Positions 1 through 15,000 of a stretch of DNA of 64,000 bases are shown here, in pieces. Below the pieces are notes generated by a model, which saw nothing but the letters and a program-made list of their open reading frames with translations, had not been told where the DNA came from and ran no database searches. Each line of letters begins with the position of its first letter. The stretch's first letter is position 1. This DNA is from Burkholderiales bacterium (GTDB lineage: Bacteria; Pseudomonadota; Gammaproteobacteria; Burkholderiales; Ga0077523). Position numbers and translations under genes: made by a program. The DNA lies in assembly GCA_022843925.1 (NCBI GenBank), contig JALHMS010000004.1, positions 290,708-354,707 on the forward strand, read 5' to 3'.

Positions 1-3000
1 GCGTGTTCCCGGACGTGGGCGACATCGTCGACCCGACCAATCCCACCAATACGCGTGACATCGCCAACGCCATCCGCCACGTGCTCGTGGAGAGCTATCT
101 GGCCGACGCGACGCCCGGTTTCGACGGCAGCCCGAACCGGACCGAGGTCACCTTCGGCGGCGTGCGCGACGTCACCGACGACAGCACGCCCGCGGTTCCC
201 CTGAGCGCGCCGACCCGCTTCATCTACGAAACGCTGATGCGCGCCGTCCCGTTCGACCCGACCCATGCGGCCGATACGGAGGCGGCCGTGATCCGTGTCC
301 AGGAGAGCGAGGGGCAGTGGAAGTTCGTCCGTACCGACGGCAAAAGTTTCAAGGCCCAGGGCTTCGAGGTCGGCCGCCGGATCGAGGTCAGCGGGTTCGC
401 GGCGAACAACGGCGCCTACACCATCGCGGGCTTCAACGACGACTGGGAGAGAGGCGACGAGGACTGGATCCGCGTCACGGAGACCCTGCAGGCGAACCCC
501 GATGACACGCGGACCGCAGGCGACCGCCGGATCGTCATGCCCGTCGCCGCGACGGGGCCGATCCGCATCGACATCGACGTGACGGAGCGGAGGTTCCGAC
601 GTACCGACGGCGGCAGCTTCGTCGCCGACGGGTTCAAGGAGGGGCAGCGGTTGTCCGCGACGGGCTTCGGCGCCCGGGACGGCGACTACACCGTGATCGA
701 GGTGGCCGCGACGACGTTGAAGATCGCCGAGACCTTCACGCCGGGCGACGGCACGGGCAGCGGCGACGAGCGTCTGGACGGCCTGGGCAGTCGCGGCAAG
801 GCGCTCGACTTCTTCCTGAACCTGCGGGCTCAGCTGGTCAAGTTGAACACACCGAAGCCCCCCGAAGGCCTCGGTGCGCTGATCTCGCAGGCGATCGATG
901 CGGTGACGGAGGGGCGGTCGCTTGCCCCGCAGTTCGCGATCGACCTTTACCACGCGTACCTCGACAACTGGGTGAAGAGCATCGACCAGGGCCTGCGCCA
1001 CTGGCCCGAGCTGGGTCTGTACGTGAGCCAGGCCTTCTTCGATCCGCAGGCGCGGCGCGATCTGCAGAACAAGATCGGTTCGCGGTTCAGTTCGACGGAC
1101 GCGCTGCCGACCGTCGAGACCGACGGCACGGTGGTTCCCGGGCTGCGCGGCGACAAGGAGAACGACGTCGGCCTGCTCGACGTCATCTTCGATCGGCTCG
1201 ACGATCCCAACCGCGACGGCAAGTTCAACGACTCGTGGATCAACACGTACCTCATGCCGATGTTCGGGCTGCCGCCCGAGCTGTCGCTGGTGCGCGGGAT
1301 CCTGCTGGCCTTCGGGGATGCGCTGCACCGCGACGTCCTGGCGCCGCTGCAGGTCGCGTTCAATCCGCTCGCCGCGATCGCGCGCCCGGTGAAGGAATTC
1401 GTCAGCGACCTGATGAAGGACTTCGTGCGCGACCGGTTCGGCATCGACATCGAACTGCTGGAGTTCCTGGGCAGTGCCGGCGGCAAGCTCGACCTCGCCA
1501 CCATCAAGATCGACGGGAAGGTGATCCCGGTGTTCAAGCCCGGCGATCGCGAACGCATGGACGCCATGCTCGGGCTGGAGGCCACGGACCATCTGCCGCT
1601 TCCGGGCAGCTCCGAGACCGGGCGGGCACCGAAGTTCGAGGCCACGTTCTACAGCGGCGCCCTCGGGCGGCTGAAGGACGACGCCACCTTCGACAAGAAC
1701 ACCTTCCTCGCGTACGCCAACGCCGTCACGATGTCGAAGATGCTGCTGCTGGTCGAGAACCCGGTGGACGGCTCGACGGTCGGCGCCAACGGCCTCACCG
1801 ATCTCTTCACGCATCAGCTCCAGGCGATCACGCCGAGTCGCACGGTGCCGTACGACGTCGACAAGCTCAATCTGAACGGTGCGCACGGCGGGAACATCTT
1901 CACCATCACACTGCCCGGCGTGAACGACGGACTGCCGTGGCTCACGACCATCGACGGCGATCAGGTGTACCGGCAGGACAGCCAGACCACGACGACCATG
2001 CTGTTCCGCGTGGGCGTGGGCGCGGATGCGAAGGCGCAATGGACGACCACCGTGACGCCGGGGCGCTACCAGGTGCAGGCCTCGTGGCTGGTGAACGTTT
2101 CGCGCGAGGTGCCGGTGCCCGGCGATCCGGTGACCCAGGCGGATCGCACGATCCGTCCCACGGCCAGGGCGACCTATCGCATCTACGACGGTACCCGCAT
2201 GCTGCGCGAGGTTGTCCGCGACCAGAACCGCTATTCGGCCGACGCCGAGGACGGGCTGATCGCGTTCTCCGACCTCGGCACGTTCGACGTCACCGGCTCG
2301 TCCCTGCGCGTCGAACTCACAAACCCGGACGGCACCGTCAGCGAGCTGGTGTCGGGGCCGATACGGCTCGTGCCCGTGGTGGCCGGCGCGCCGCAGCCCA
2401 CGATGGCGCGGCGCATCCAGATGGACCGCGACGTCGAGACGCTGGCGATCCGTCCATCGGGATACACGGAGACGCAGGGCCAGTGGCTCGACATGGCCTA
2501 CGAGACCGGCGGCGGCAACTTCCCGCTGTGGGAGAGCGAGATCCTGCGCCCGGTGTTCCGGCGTCTGTTCGACGACCCGCTCAATCCGGGCCTCGACTTC
2601 CCGGCGCTCGGCGACGCCACGTCGCCCGATCCGACCACCACGCCCTCGCTCGTGGCGGATCCGCTGCCTTCGCACGCGACGACGTTCAGCGCGGTGGTGC
2701 CCGACCAGAAGCTCGGCATTCCCATCACGCGCGCGGTCAAGGACCTCATCGTCGGCGGCATCCGCTGGATCAAGACGAGCCTCGGCAGCATCGGCGGGCA
2801 GAGCGGGAACGCAACACCTGGCACGCCTCCGGCACCGCCCGCCGAGGCCCAGCGCACCGCTCTCCCGCCGGCCCCCGGGGCCGCGACCGCGGCCGCGCTG
2901 GACGTCTTCAACGTGCCGCTGCCCGGCATCGGCAAATCGCTCGCGCAACTGGTCGACCTGCCCGGGCTCATCGACCGCCAGTACCTGCAGCCGATCGAGC

Positions 3001-6000
3001 GGTTCTTTGCCACGGATACGACGCCGACGATCGGGGAACTGCTGGCCCTCGACATCCCCGGATTGCGGCCGCTGCTCGACGCGACCAGGAACGGCATCGA
3101 GTTCGAGCTGGACCTCAAGAAGGTGTTCACGACCGCGCTCCCGCTCGATCTCGGGCTCGACGCCGGGATCGTCCTGGCCGCGGGCGCGCAGACCAATGTC
3201 GCGGTCACGCTGGGCTTCGTCGACCGCGACGACATCACCCTGCCCAAGCTCGTGCTCGGCATCGACTTCGCCGAAGGCCTCGATGCCGACGAGCGTTTCT
3301 ACCTGCGCGCCGACCGTGCGACGGTGGACGTCCGCGTGAACATCGCCGACCTCGACGCGTCCGCGCGGCTGGGCTTCCTCGGTGCCGCCGTGGAGAACGG
3401 CACTCTGGTGCTCGACGCGTCGGTCTCGATGCTGTTCAACGATCCGGACGGCGACGGGCGCATCACGGTGGCCGAGATCGGTGCGACGCCGCTCACTTCG
3501 CTGATCGCCTTCACCGCGACCGGAGCGATGAGCGCCGCGCTGCCGATCCGCCTCTCCGCCGGGCTCGGTCTCGCCGCAACGGTCGGCACCGCGCGCATCG
3601 CGGCCACCGACATCTTCGACACGGCGACGTACTCGGCGACGTTCGATTCGAATCTCGAGGCGTTCGCCGACTTCCGCAACATGGATGCGGGGACCTTCGT
3701 CGGTCTGCTCGGTCAGCTCACCGGCTGGCTGGACGAGTTCCAGCGCTCCGACGCCTTCACCGTCGACCTGCCGCTCGTGGGCGATGCCCTGCGCGGCGTG
3801 CTCGCGTTGTCGGACCTCGTGCGCGACACGCTGCTGTACGACGACCGCGACACGCCCACCACGTCCGACGACGTGGCGAAGCTCGTCGATGCGTCGAACC
3901 GCGCCACGTTCTCCACCGTCCAGGAACTCGCGCAGAAGCTCGACCAGATCCTCGGGACGCAGGGCGCGCTCACCTATGATCCGCAACGCAGGTCACTGCT
4001 GCTCACCCTGGCCGTGTCACAGGCGTTCGTCGGCGTCGACGCGCCTTTCGACTTCAACGTGGATCTCGGCGGGCTCGCCGGACTCACCGGTCGTGGCGGC
4101 CTGCGGGTGTCGGCCGACGGCGCAGCGACGCTCACGCTCGGCATCTACGTGGGCGACGAGGGCGGCACGCCGCTCGCCGAGACGCGGCGCCTGTCCACGC
4201 TGCCCGGCGGGACCGATGCCTTCAGTCGCGATCTCGCGATCGAGGCCCCGGCGGAGATCGCATCGGACTTGGGCGTGCTCCCGGCCGACGCCCGCTTCCG
4301 CGTACTGCTCGACGGCATCGGCGGCGCTGCCGGCGTGGAGGTGGTCGTGACGAGCGCGTCGACCACTGGCAACCGGACCATCGTGGACCTCGTCGACGAT
4401 GTTCAGCGCGCCATCGACAGCGCAGCGGGGCTGCGCGGCAAGGTCGCAGTGAGTTCGCTGGGGCGAAACTTGGTGTTCACCACCGTCGGGGCGGCGACGC
4501 AGTTCTCGATGACGGCCGGCGCGGGCGATCCGGCCGTGACGCAGCTGGGTCTCGCCACCGCCCTCACCGGGACCTCCGCCGACATCAAGGTGACCGTCCG
4601 GGACGGCTCGGTGTACTTCGTCTCGTTCGACGGCCTCGCCGCGGATCCCACACTGGGCGACGTGATGCGTGCCATCGAGGACCAGACGGCCGGCAAGGTG
4701 CGTGTCTCGTTCAGCGGCGACGGCACGCGCCTGCGGTTCACGAACGACGTCGGGCCCGACACCGGCGCGAACTTCCGCATCGAGAACACCGGTGGCACGC
4801 TCGCGGCCACGCTGCTGGGGATCCTCGGCTCCGACGTGTCGAACCCGTCCGATGCCTCCCAGCTTCGCGACTACCGCTTCGAGGGCCGCGCCCTTGGCGG
4901 CGTGGCACTCGAGGATCGTCTGTTCATCGAGAACGCGAGCCTCACGCTCGACTTCGACGCGCTGACCCCGGCCGGCGGCGTCGACATCGACGGCCGGTTC
5001 GGCTTCGCGACGGTGGCGCTCGACGCGAACGGCGCGCTGCAGGGGCAGCTCTCGCTGGCGCTGCGCGATCCGGACCCGACGAATCCCGACGGACGCATCA
5101 CGCTGCGCGAGCTCATGACCGGGCTCACCGACATCACGACCCTCGTCGGCGCACCGACGCTCACCGGCAGCGGCCGGGTGGAGTTCGGCGTCGACGTCGT
5201 GCCTTCGCTCGGGCTGATCCAGCCCGGCAACGCGCCGAAGGTCGTCATCGACATCGTCGACATCGGCGATCCGTTCTCGGGCCGGGCGCCGGTCGTCACG
5301 ACCACCACCTCCGGACTGGGCGATCTCGCCGCCTTCGAGGACATCGGATTCGCCGACATCGTGGAAGCGCTGCGAGCGCTGTCCGACTTCCTCGGACAGT
5401 TCGAGAGCTTCGGATTCCTCAACGAGAAAATCCCGCTGATCGACGTGAGCGTGAACGAGATGCTCGCGTTCACCGACGATTTCGCGGCCGCGCTCGATGC
5501 CCTGGAGCGGGACCCCGCGGGCTCGCTGCAGAGCCTCGAGGCGAAGATCCGCCAGGCACTCCAGATCCCGGCCAACTCGACCGCGCTGCGCCTGTCGCTC
5601 GTGCGCGACGGGACGGAGCGCATCCTCCGCTTCGACCTCGAGGCCGGCCCTCAGCCGTTCTCCAGGTCACTGCCGGTGGGCTTCGAACTCGGGGACGGCT
5701 TCGCGGTGCAGGGCAACGCCAATCTGCTTACCAACGGCAGCCTCGACATCGACCTGTCGATGGGGCTGGACCTGTCGGACCCCACCCGCATCTTCGTCTT
5801 CGACAGCACGGGTATCCGCGGCACGATCCAGGCGGCGGCGCAGGACGTGGATTTCGCGATCGGTCTGGGCGATCCCGACGGCGGACCCTTCGTGGGCGGG
5901 CGCATCGCCGACGGTGATCTCTCGCTCGCGGGCAACTTCGAGCTGGCCCTCGGCAATGCCGCGATGGCGGGCACGGGTGCCGACCGGCGCATCCTGCTCG

Positions 6001-9000
6001 CGGACCTCCTGGCGTCCCTCGGCGACTCGGTCTCGGCCAGCGGCGCGATCACCCTCGCGGGCGCGTTGCCCGTGTACTTCCCGACGGCCTCGCTGTATCG
6101 CGGGGAGATCGCGATCGGCGGCATCGCCGGCGTGTCCCTCGACGGCTTCGAGGTGACCGGCACGGTCGGGCCGCAGGGCGACGCGTTCATCCACGTCCCC
6201 GACAGCATCCTCGACTTCGACTTCGGGAGCCTGTCCGCCGTCGACAACCTCCTGCTCATCGTCGACGGCGTCGATGGCTTCCTCGCCGTGCTCCAGGATT
6301 TCCTCGACGGCGAGGTCGGCGGTCTGCGGCTGCCGATCATCGGCGATCAGCTCGCCCAGGGCGCGACCTTCATCCAGGACTTCCGCGACGAGTTCATCGA
6401 CGGGCTCCGCTCGGTGGTGTCGTCCTCGGCGAGCCCCACGGCGAACTTCGTCTCGCTGCAGCTCTTCACGCTGTTGAACGACCGGCTTCGCATCCTGAAC
6501 GACCGCAACGGCGATGGCGCGGTCACCGTGGCCGACATCGGTCTCACCACGAACGTGGACCTGGCGGGTGTGCCTCTCGCCGAGCTGTTCATGGAGTGGG
6601 ACCTCTCACTGGGCGGGCGCCTGGTCAATGCCGGCGCGGGCCTGGAGGCGGATATCGGGCTGCCGGCACTCGGGCTGGAGTCGCGCGGCGACGTCCGACT
6701 CACGATCGACTGGGACGTGGATTTCGGTTTCGGCATCGGCGGTGGCAAGGGCTTCTACCTCGATCTCTCGGATCCCGACGAACTGATGATCGAGGCGGAG
6801 GTGACGCTGCCCGGCGCGGGCATCACCGGTCGGCTGGGGCCCCTGCAGTTCGACGCGAACGATCGTGGCGACACGCGCCTCGGGGTGGCGATCGCGCTAG
6901 ACCTGCACGTCGGCGCGGGCGACGCGCGCCGCGTCGGTCTGACGGACCTCGGCAACATCCGGCTGGACGGCAAGATCGCCGCGGATGCGATCGTGGACCT
7001 CGCCATGGCGTTGTCGCTGAACAGCGAACTGCTGCCCGATGCGCAGACCGTGTTCCCGAAGCTGTCCGCCGGCTTCTTCCTCGAATGGAAGCTCGGCGAC
7101 CGCGCCACGCGGCAGTTCGTGCCTTTCTCGAGCCTCGACGGCGACGCGCTGCAGAAGGGTCTGCGGGTCGTGAAGTTCGACGACATCGGCATCGACCTCG
7201 GCAGCGCCCTGTCGAAGTACGTGCGTCCCATCGTCGTCGAGCTGCGCAAGCTGACCGAGCCGATCCAGCCGGTGATCGACGTCCTCGTGAAGCCCATCCC
7301 CGTCATCAGCGACCTCGCGGGCCGGCCCATCTCGCTCCTCGACCTCGCGCAGCGGCTCCCCGGCAACGAGGAGTCGTCGTGGGGCCTCATCCGCGACATC
7401 GCGACGCTGGCCGACACGATCAACCGCATTCCGGTCGAGGCGGGCGAACTGAAGCTCTCGTTCGGCGAGCTGCGCATCTACGACAGCGGCGGCAACGACA
7501 CCAACCTGCAGCGGCGTCTGACGGACGCGACACAGAAGCTCGCCGACGTGTTCCAGCTCCCGTTGCCGACCTTCGATCTCGACCAGGCGCTGAACGGCCT
7601 CGCGAACGACAACCCGGATCTGCGCGGCGTGATCGACGCCACGCGCGATCTCGCGGCAGGCGGGGGCCAGAGCGGGAAGCTCTTCTCCGTGCCGTTCCTC
7701 GAGAATCCGACGGTGCTCTTCGGTCTGCTGACTGGGCGGCGCGACATCGAACTCGTGCGCATCGATCCCGAGCCCCTGCGCTTCGATCGTCGATACCACC
7801 AGATCTTCCCGGTGTTCGGCCCGCTGGCCGTGATGATCGACGGCAGGTTCACGGCGAATCTCGACTTCGCCTTCGGGTACGACACGCAGGGCCTGTTCGA
7901 CTTCGCCGACAGCGGATGGCGCAATCCGGAGTTGCTGTTCAACGGGTTCTTCGCGGAGGACCTCAAGGATGCCCAGGGCAACGACCGGCCCGAGGTCCGA
8001 CTCGATGCGTCGCTCGTGGCGGGTGCCGTGGTGGCGGCTGGCATCACCGCGGGCGTGGCCGGCGGGGTCTACATCAACGTCAACGCCGACCTTCACGATC
8101 CCGACGGCGACGGCAAGGTGAGGCTCGGTGAGATCGCCGCGAACTTCCTGAACGAGGCGAAGTTCGGCAGCCCGCTGCTCGCGCCGCTCGCGGTGTTCGA
8201 CGTGAACGGCAAGGCGACGGCGCGACTCTTCGCGTTCGTCGACGCCGGAATCCGCTTCTCGGCGGACATCGTGAAGCCCGTCACGCTGCTCGACTTCGAC
8301 GTGCCCTTCACGCGAAAGCCGATGCTCGCAAAGGAGCTCGCGGGCGGCGTGCTGCAACTCAACATCGGCAAGTTCGCCGAGGACCGACTGGAAGGCGACA
8401 CCTCGGATCTCGCCGAGGAGATCTTCGTCGCCCAGCAGGGCAGCGGGTTCGTGAAGGTCTGGTCGCCGACGTTCGGCATCGACGAGGCGCGCGCGCAGGT
8501 CTACCGGGCTTCGACGCGCATCCTCGCGCTCGGGGGCGAAGGCGACGACGTCATCGATCTGTCGCGCGTCAGCGACGTGGGGATCCGCTTCGACATCGAA
8601 GGCGGCGCGGGGGACGATCTCATCCGCCTCGGTGCGGGGCCGGGCACCGTCCGTGGCGGGGCGGGCGACGACCGCATCCACGGTTCGGAAAGCGCTGATC
8701 TGCTGTGGGGCGATGCCGGGGCCGACTGGATCGACGGCCGCGGCGGCAACGATGTGATCTTCGGGGACAGCGGCCGGATCTCCGACGACGGACTGGTGAT
8801 ATCCGTCACCGCGAGCGGGCTGGATCGCGACGATGTGCTCATCGGCGGCGCCGGCAGCGATCTCATCCTCGGTGGCGGCGGGGCGGACCGGATCGGCGGC
8901 GACGGCGATCCCGCGGATGTCGCGTTCTCCTCGTCCGGCAACGACTGGCTGGTCGGCGATGGCGGCACCGTCACGCTGTCGGCGCCGGGATCCTTCTCGA

Positions 9001-12000
9001 GCATCGTGAGCGTCGAGGGGACCGACCGCGCCGCGGGTGGTGACGACGTGCTGGCCGGTCAGGGCGGCAACGACCGCCTGTGGGGCGGACGGGGCAACGA
9101 CACCCTGAACGGCGGGGCCGGTAACGACGCTCTGTCGGGTGGATCCGGCAACGACGTCGCGGACGGCGGTGCGGGCGACGACACGATCGTCGGGGACGCG
9201 GGCGACGACACGCTGACGGGCGGCACCGGCAACGACACGGTCGACGGTGGCGAGGGGCAGGACTTGATCCGCGGCGGAACGGGTCGCGACACGCTGCGCG
9301 GCGGCGCGGGCGCGGACCGCGTGTTCGGCGAGCAGGACGACGATGTGCTCGAAGGTGGGGATGGCGAGGACGCGCTGTTCGGCGGCGGCGGGGCCGACGT
9401 GGTGCGTGGGGGTGGCGGCAACGACCTCCTGTACGGCGACGATGCCGACGGTGAGAACTCCGGGGCCGCGGGGGACGACGTGCTCGTGGGCGGTGTCGGC
9501 GATGAGGTGTTCCACGGCCAGGGCGGGAACGACCGCATCGACACCGGAGACGGCAACGACATCGTCTACGGCGGTGGTGGGCGCGACATCATCACGACGG
9601 GTACGGGCAACCACCGCATCCACGGCGACGGTGTCGTCGTCGCGAATGTCTTCTCGGTCAGCATCGACGGCAACAACGACATCATCACGGTGGGCCCGGG
9701 ATCGAGCCGGGTCTTCGGTGAACTCGGCCAGGACACCATCACGCTGGCGGACGGCGATCACTTCGTGCTGGGCGGTGCCGGTAACGACGTGATCGTGGCC
9801 GGGGTGGGGCGCAGCGTCATCCGGGGTAACGCAGGTGCGGACCGCATCACCGTGGCCGGCGGTGACAACGTGCTCGTCGGCGATGGCGACGAGACGGATG
9901 GCACGCTGGTGGACGAACGTGCCGTCGCGAGGAACGGCGACACCGATGCGGCCGACGACGGCGCCGATCACATCGTCGGCGGTGCCGGCAACGATCTCGT
10001 CCTCGGCCACGGCGGCGACGACCGCCTGTTCGGCGGTGGAGGGGACGACGACATACGCGGCGGGGATGGTGCCGACGTGCTGCATGGCGGCGAGGGTCGC
10101 GACCATCTTCTGGGTGGCGCAGGTGATGACGTCCTGTACGGCAACGCGGGCGACGATCGCCTCGAGGGCGGCGCGGGGCGCGACCTCCTGTTGGGTGGCG
10201 CGGGCGGCGACATCCTTCACGGCCATGGCGTCGACGAGACCGGCGACGATGACGCAGTCGACACGCTGTATGGGGATTTCGGGGCAGGTCATCTTCTCGG
10301 CGAGACGGCCACCGCAGGCAACGACGGTGCGGACTTCCTGTACGGGCAGGGCGGCGACGACATCCTGCGTGGCGAGGAAGGCCCGGACACGATCGAGGGC
10401 GGCCGCGGCGCCGACGACATCGACGGTGGTGCAGGGGACGACCGCCTCTTCGGCGGCGTGGGCGACGACCGCATCCTCGGCAACACCGGCAACGACCATG
10501 TCGAAGCGGGCGACGGTGCCGACCACGTGGAGGGCGGCGACGGCGCTGACACGCTGTCCGGCAACGCCGGCAACGACACGATCCTCGGCAATGCCGGGAA
10601 CGACCACGCGGACGGCGGCATCGGCGACGATCTGATCGAGGGCGGCGATGGTCAGGACCACCTGGTCGGCGGCGACGGCGACGATCGCCTCTTCGGCAAC
10701 GCAGGCGACGACCTCGTCGAAGCGGGCGATGGTGCTGACCACGTCGAGGGTGGCGACGGCGACGACACCCTGCATGGCAACGCGGGCGACGATCGCGTCT
10801 TCGGCAACGCGGGATATGACCTCGTGCTCGCCGGTGACGGCGCCGACCACGTGGAAGGTGGCGACGGCGACGATCGCCTCTACGGCGAAGCGGGCAACGA
10901 CCGGATCCTCGGCAATGCCGGCAACGATCTCGCGCTCGGCGGCGCGGGCGAGGACGTGATCGAGGGCGGCGACGGTGCGGACAACCTCTACGGCGGCGCC
11001 GGCAACGATACCGTCGACGGCGGGGCGGGCGACGACCTCATGCAGGGCGACGAAGGCGACGACGTCCTGTTCGGCCGCGCGGGCAACGATCGTGGCGCCG
11101 GCGGCGCCGGCAACGACCAGATCCACGGCGACGACGGCGACGACCATCTCCTCGGCGACGAGGGCGACGACGTGTTGGTCGGCGACACCGGGTTCGACCG
11201 CCTCGAAGGCGGCCACGGTGCCGACACGCTGCGGGGTGGCGCGCAGGACGACGTCCTCATCGCCGGCACCGGCCTCGGCAAGCGGCTCTTCGGCGAGGAC
11301 GGCGACGATCTGATCCTCGGATCGGACGACGGCACCGACGACCCGGACTTCACCGATGCGGTGTTCTTCGGCGACCTCATCGAGGGCGGTCGTGGCAACG
11401 ATCGCATCTTCGGTCTCGGCGGCGCGGACCGCATCGATGCCGGCGAAGGTGACGACCACGTATCGGGTGGCCTGCACGGCGATCTGATCCTGGCGGGGGC
11501 CGGTCGCGACACCGTGTCGGGCGGCGCGGGGAACGACGTCGTCCACGGCGGTGACGATTCCGACACGATCGATGGCGGCGCGGGCGCCGATCGCATCTTC
11601 GGCGAAGGCGGGAACGATCGGCTATCCGCGGGGACCGGCGCCGGCGATCACGTCGACGGCGGCGCGGGCGACGACGAAATCGACGGGTCCGACGAAGGGG
11701 ATGACGTGCTCGTGGGCGGCGCAGGTGGAGACCGGCTCCGGGGGCGCGCGGGCAACGACCGTCTGCTGGGCGGCACAGGCGACGACATCCTCGAAGGTGG
11801 CGACGGCGACGACGTGCTCGAAGGCGACACGGGCATCGACGTGCTGATCGGCGGCGCGCACCACGACACGCTGTACGGCCATCTCGCGGGCGGCGCCGGG
11901 GACGACGGCGCCGTCGACTATCTGTACGGGGATTTCGGCACCGGGCTCGATGAAGCCGGTGCCGGCAACGATCGCCTCTTCGGTCAGGGCGGCAACGATC

Positions 12001-15000
12001 TGCTGTTCGGCGAGGGCGGGGACGATCTCATCGAAGCGCCCGGCAACGGGATGGCGGTTGCAGAGGCCGGCGGCGGCAGCGGCAACGTAGTGGACTTCGG
12101 AAGCGGCGAGGGTGCCAGCCCGTCGGCGTTCGTGGTGCCTGCCGCGACGGCCTCGCCCGTGCCGGGGCCCGCGATCGCGGACGCCGACGCCGGGTACTCG
12201 GGCCCCGTGGGCGCGGACGTGCGCGGCCCGTGGGGCGAACTCGGCGGGTCCGCGAGCGGCCTCGGCGTGTCGGCGTCCGCGCACGCGACGCAGCCGTCGG
12301 TGGCCGTGGACGCCGCAGGGCGCGCGCACGTCGCGTGGGTCGATGCGCGCAACGGCAACCTCGAGATCTACGTCCTGCGGCACGACGGCACGACCTGGCA
12401 CACGCTCGGCACGAGCGCCTCCGGCGGCGGCGTGTCCGCGTCGGCAACGGCTTCGACGCGGCCGGTCGTCGCGTTCGATGCGTCGGGTGCGCCGACGGTG
12501 GCGTGGGTCGAGGTCGACGGTGGCCGCGGCAGCGTGCGCATGGCGCGGTTCGACGCGGGGACGGGCGCATGGCGCAGCGTCGACACCGCGGCCCTGGCCG
12601 GCGCCGGCAGCGTGCGCGAACTGCAACTCGTCGCGACAGGTGCGTCCCAGGTGCTGGTGTGGCTGGAAGACGCAACGGCGGGCGCCACATTGCGGGCGAG
12701 CCGCTGGGACGGCAGCGCCTGGTCCGCCGTCGGCACCGGCGTGGTGGCAACGGCGCCCGGGATGGGTGGGTTCGCGGTGGCCACGGATGGCGCGCGCGTG
12801 GCGGTGGCGTGGTCCCATGGTGGATCCGGGGTGAGCCGCGTGCATGTGTCGGAGTTCGACGGGGTGCAGTGGACCGCGCGAGGCACGACGGCCGGAAGCT
12901 CCGCGATCGTCGAGGCTGCAGGCGAGAGTGCGCTGCCCGCGATCGTCTATCGGCAGGGCACGTTGTTCCTCGGCTGGCGCCATCTCGAGGATGGCTTGCA
13001 GAGCCTGCAGTTGCGGCGTTTCGAGGCGGGTGCCTGGATCGACGCCGGGAGTCTGCCGGCATCGCCTGCGGCCCAGGTGCGCGAGCTGCGCCTGGCTGCG
13101 GCGGGCGATGCGCTGCGCGTGCTGTGGGTGGACGAGGACACGCGTCGTGGCGGACAGCCGCTCGCACTCTACGGTCGGGTCTGGAACGGCAGCGCGTTCG
13201 AGGAGGCGCTCCCGGGTGACGCGTCGGGCACCGGCCTGTCGGATACCGGGGCGCACTACGCGGGCCTCTCGGCCGCGATCGGTGCGGACGGGCGCGCCTA
13301 CGTGGCGTGGTCGGGCTCCGGCACCGGACCGGGGGCCGACGCGGCGTCGAACGTCTTCCTCCGGGTCGATGCGACGCGTACCGACCGCGTCTTCCGCGTG
13401 GCGGACAGCGCCGCACTCGCGACCCTGCTCGCCAACGAGGACCTCGGCGCGGATGACGTGATCCTGCTCGCCGCCGGCACTTACGCGGGCTTCACGATCG
13501 ACGCGGGCGATGCCGGGGTCACGCTGCTCGGTGCGGCCGGGTTCGCGTCGCGCGTGTCCGGGCCGGTGGTCGTGCAGGGCGCGAACGTGGCGCTGGTGGG
13601 TCTCGACGTGCAGGGCACGGTCGCGAGCGGAGCCGACGGGCTCACGCTGCGGCGCAGCCGTGCGGACGGCCTTGTCCTGAACGGTGGCGCGGACGTGATC
13701 GTGGTGGACAACCGCTTCGGCGCAGCGGGCGTGCGCGTGGCCGCCGCCACCGCGGGCGTGATCTCGCGCAACGTGCTGACCGGCACCCTCGACATCGCCG
13801 CGGCGTTCACGGGCGAGATCTTCCGCAACGAGATACGCGGTGCGTCGGTCGGCGTCCGCTACGGCGCTGCCGCGACGCTCTGGGACAACCGCATCCACGG
13901 CAACGCCGTCGGTGTGGTGGCGACGGTGGACAGCGCCACGACCGGCTTCGGCTTCGTCGGTGCGGCATCGGCGCGCGGTAACGACATCGTGGACAACGAT
14001 GTCGGCGTGCAGCTCGCGGGCCGCATGCAGCACCAGACGGTCCGTGGGAGCCGCATCGGTGTCACAGGCAGCGGCACGCTGGGCGGTGGATCGCTGGACG
14101 CCGCCAACCGCATCGAGGACAACGCGGCCGGTGTCGCGAACTTCAGCGGTTCGATCCAGTACAACCGCATCGCACGAAACGGCATCGGCGTCACTGCGAC
14201 GAACGGCCAGGTGGTGCATCACAACCTCCTCTACCGGAACACGACGGCGGCCATCGACGTGGCAGCGGTGAGCCGTGTCGGCATCTACCAGAACACGCTT
14301 TACGCGCCGACCGGTGACAACGTCCGCGTGCGCAGCGGCGCCCGGGAAGTGGAGGTGATCGGCAACATCCTCTGGGCCGAGTCGGGCTACGACCTCTTCG
14401 TCGCCAATGATGCCCAGTCGGGCTTCTTCAGCGATCACAACGTGCTCTACGCGAGCGGCACCGGAAAGGTCGGGTATTGGACGAAGGACTTCACCGACGT
14501 CCTCGACTGGCAGGCCGACATCGCGCGCTTCGACCTCCATTCGATCGGGGCGACGCGGGTCAATCCCGAGTGGGCCCGCCCGCGGTTCGTGGATCTCGGG
14601 ACCGATGACTATCGCGTCGCCGCGCCGGTGGCAGGTCTGCGCTTCACGAGCCCCTCGGTCGACGCGGCGGATGTGCGCCTCGATCGCGGGGCGGAATCCC
14701 CGACCGCCAACATGCTGACGAACCCGGGCTTCGAGAACGGTGTGTCTGGCTGGACCGTGAATCCGGGGGCCGGGGCGGCGACCGGGGTGGCGTGGGACGG
14801 CGTCTCCCGGTTCCGCGCGGGCAGCGTCGAGGGCGGATTCGCGCAGCAGACGGTGAATCTGTTGGCGGCCGGCCACACGGCGACGCAGATCGACGCGGGG
14901 ACGCTCGATGTCGTCTTCGGCGGGCGCGTGCGCCGTGCCGATGACGGCTCGCGGGATGCGGGCACGGTCCTCGTGCGCTTTCTCGACGGGGCCGGCAACG

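Noticed and set aside
6897..11546. 1,549-codon open frame on the minus strand with V-A-rich repeats
   Set aside because: Antisense of the RTX repeats; its repeats mirror GGxGxD codons and carry no domain.
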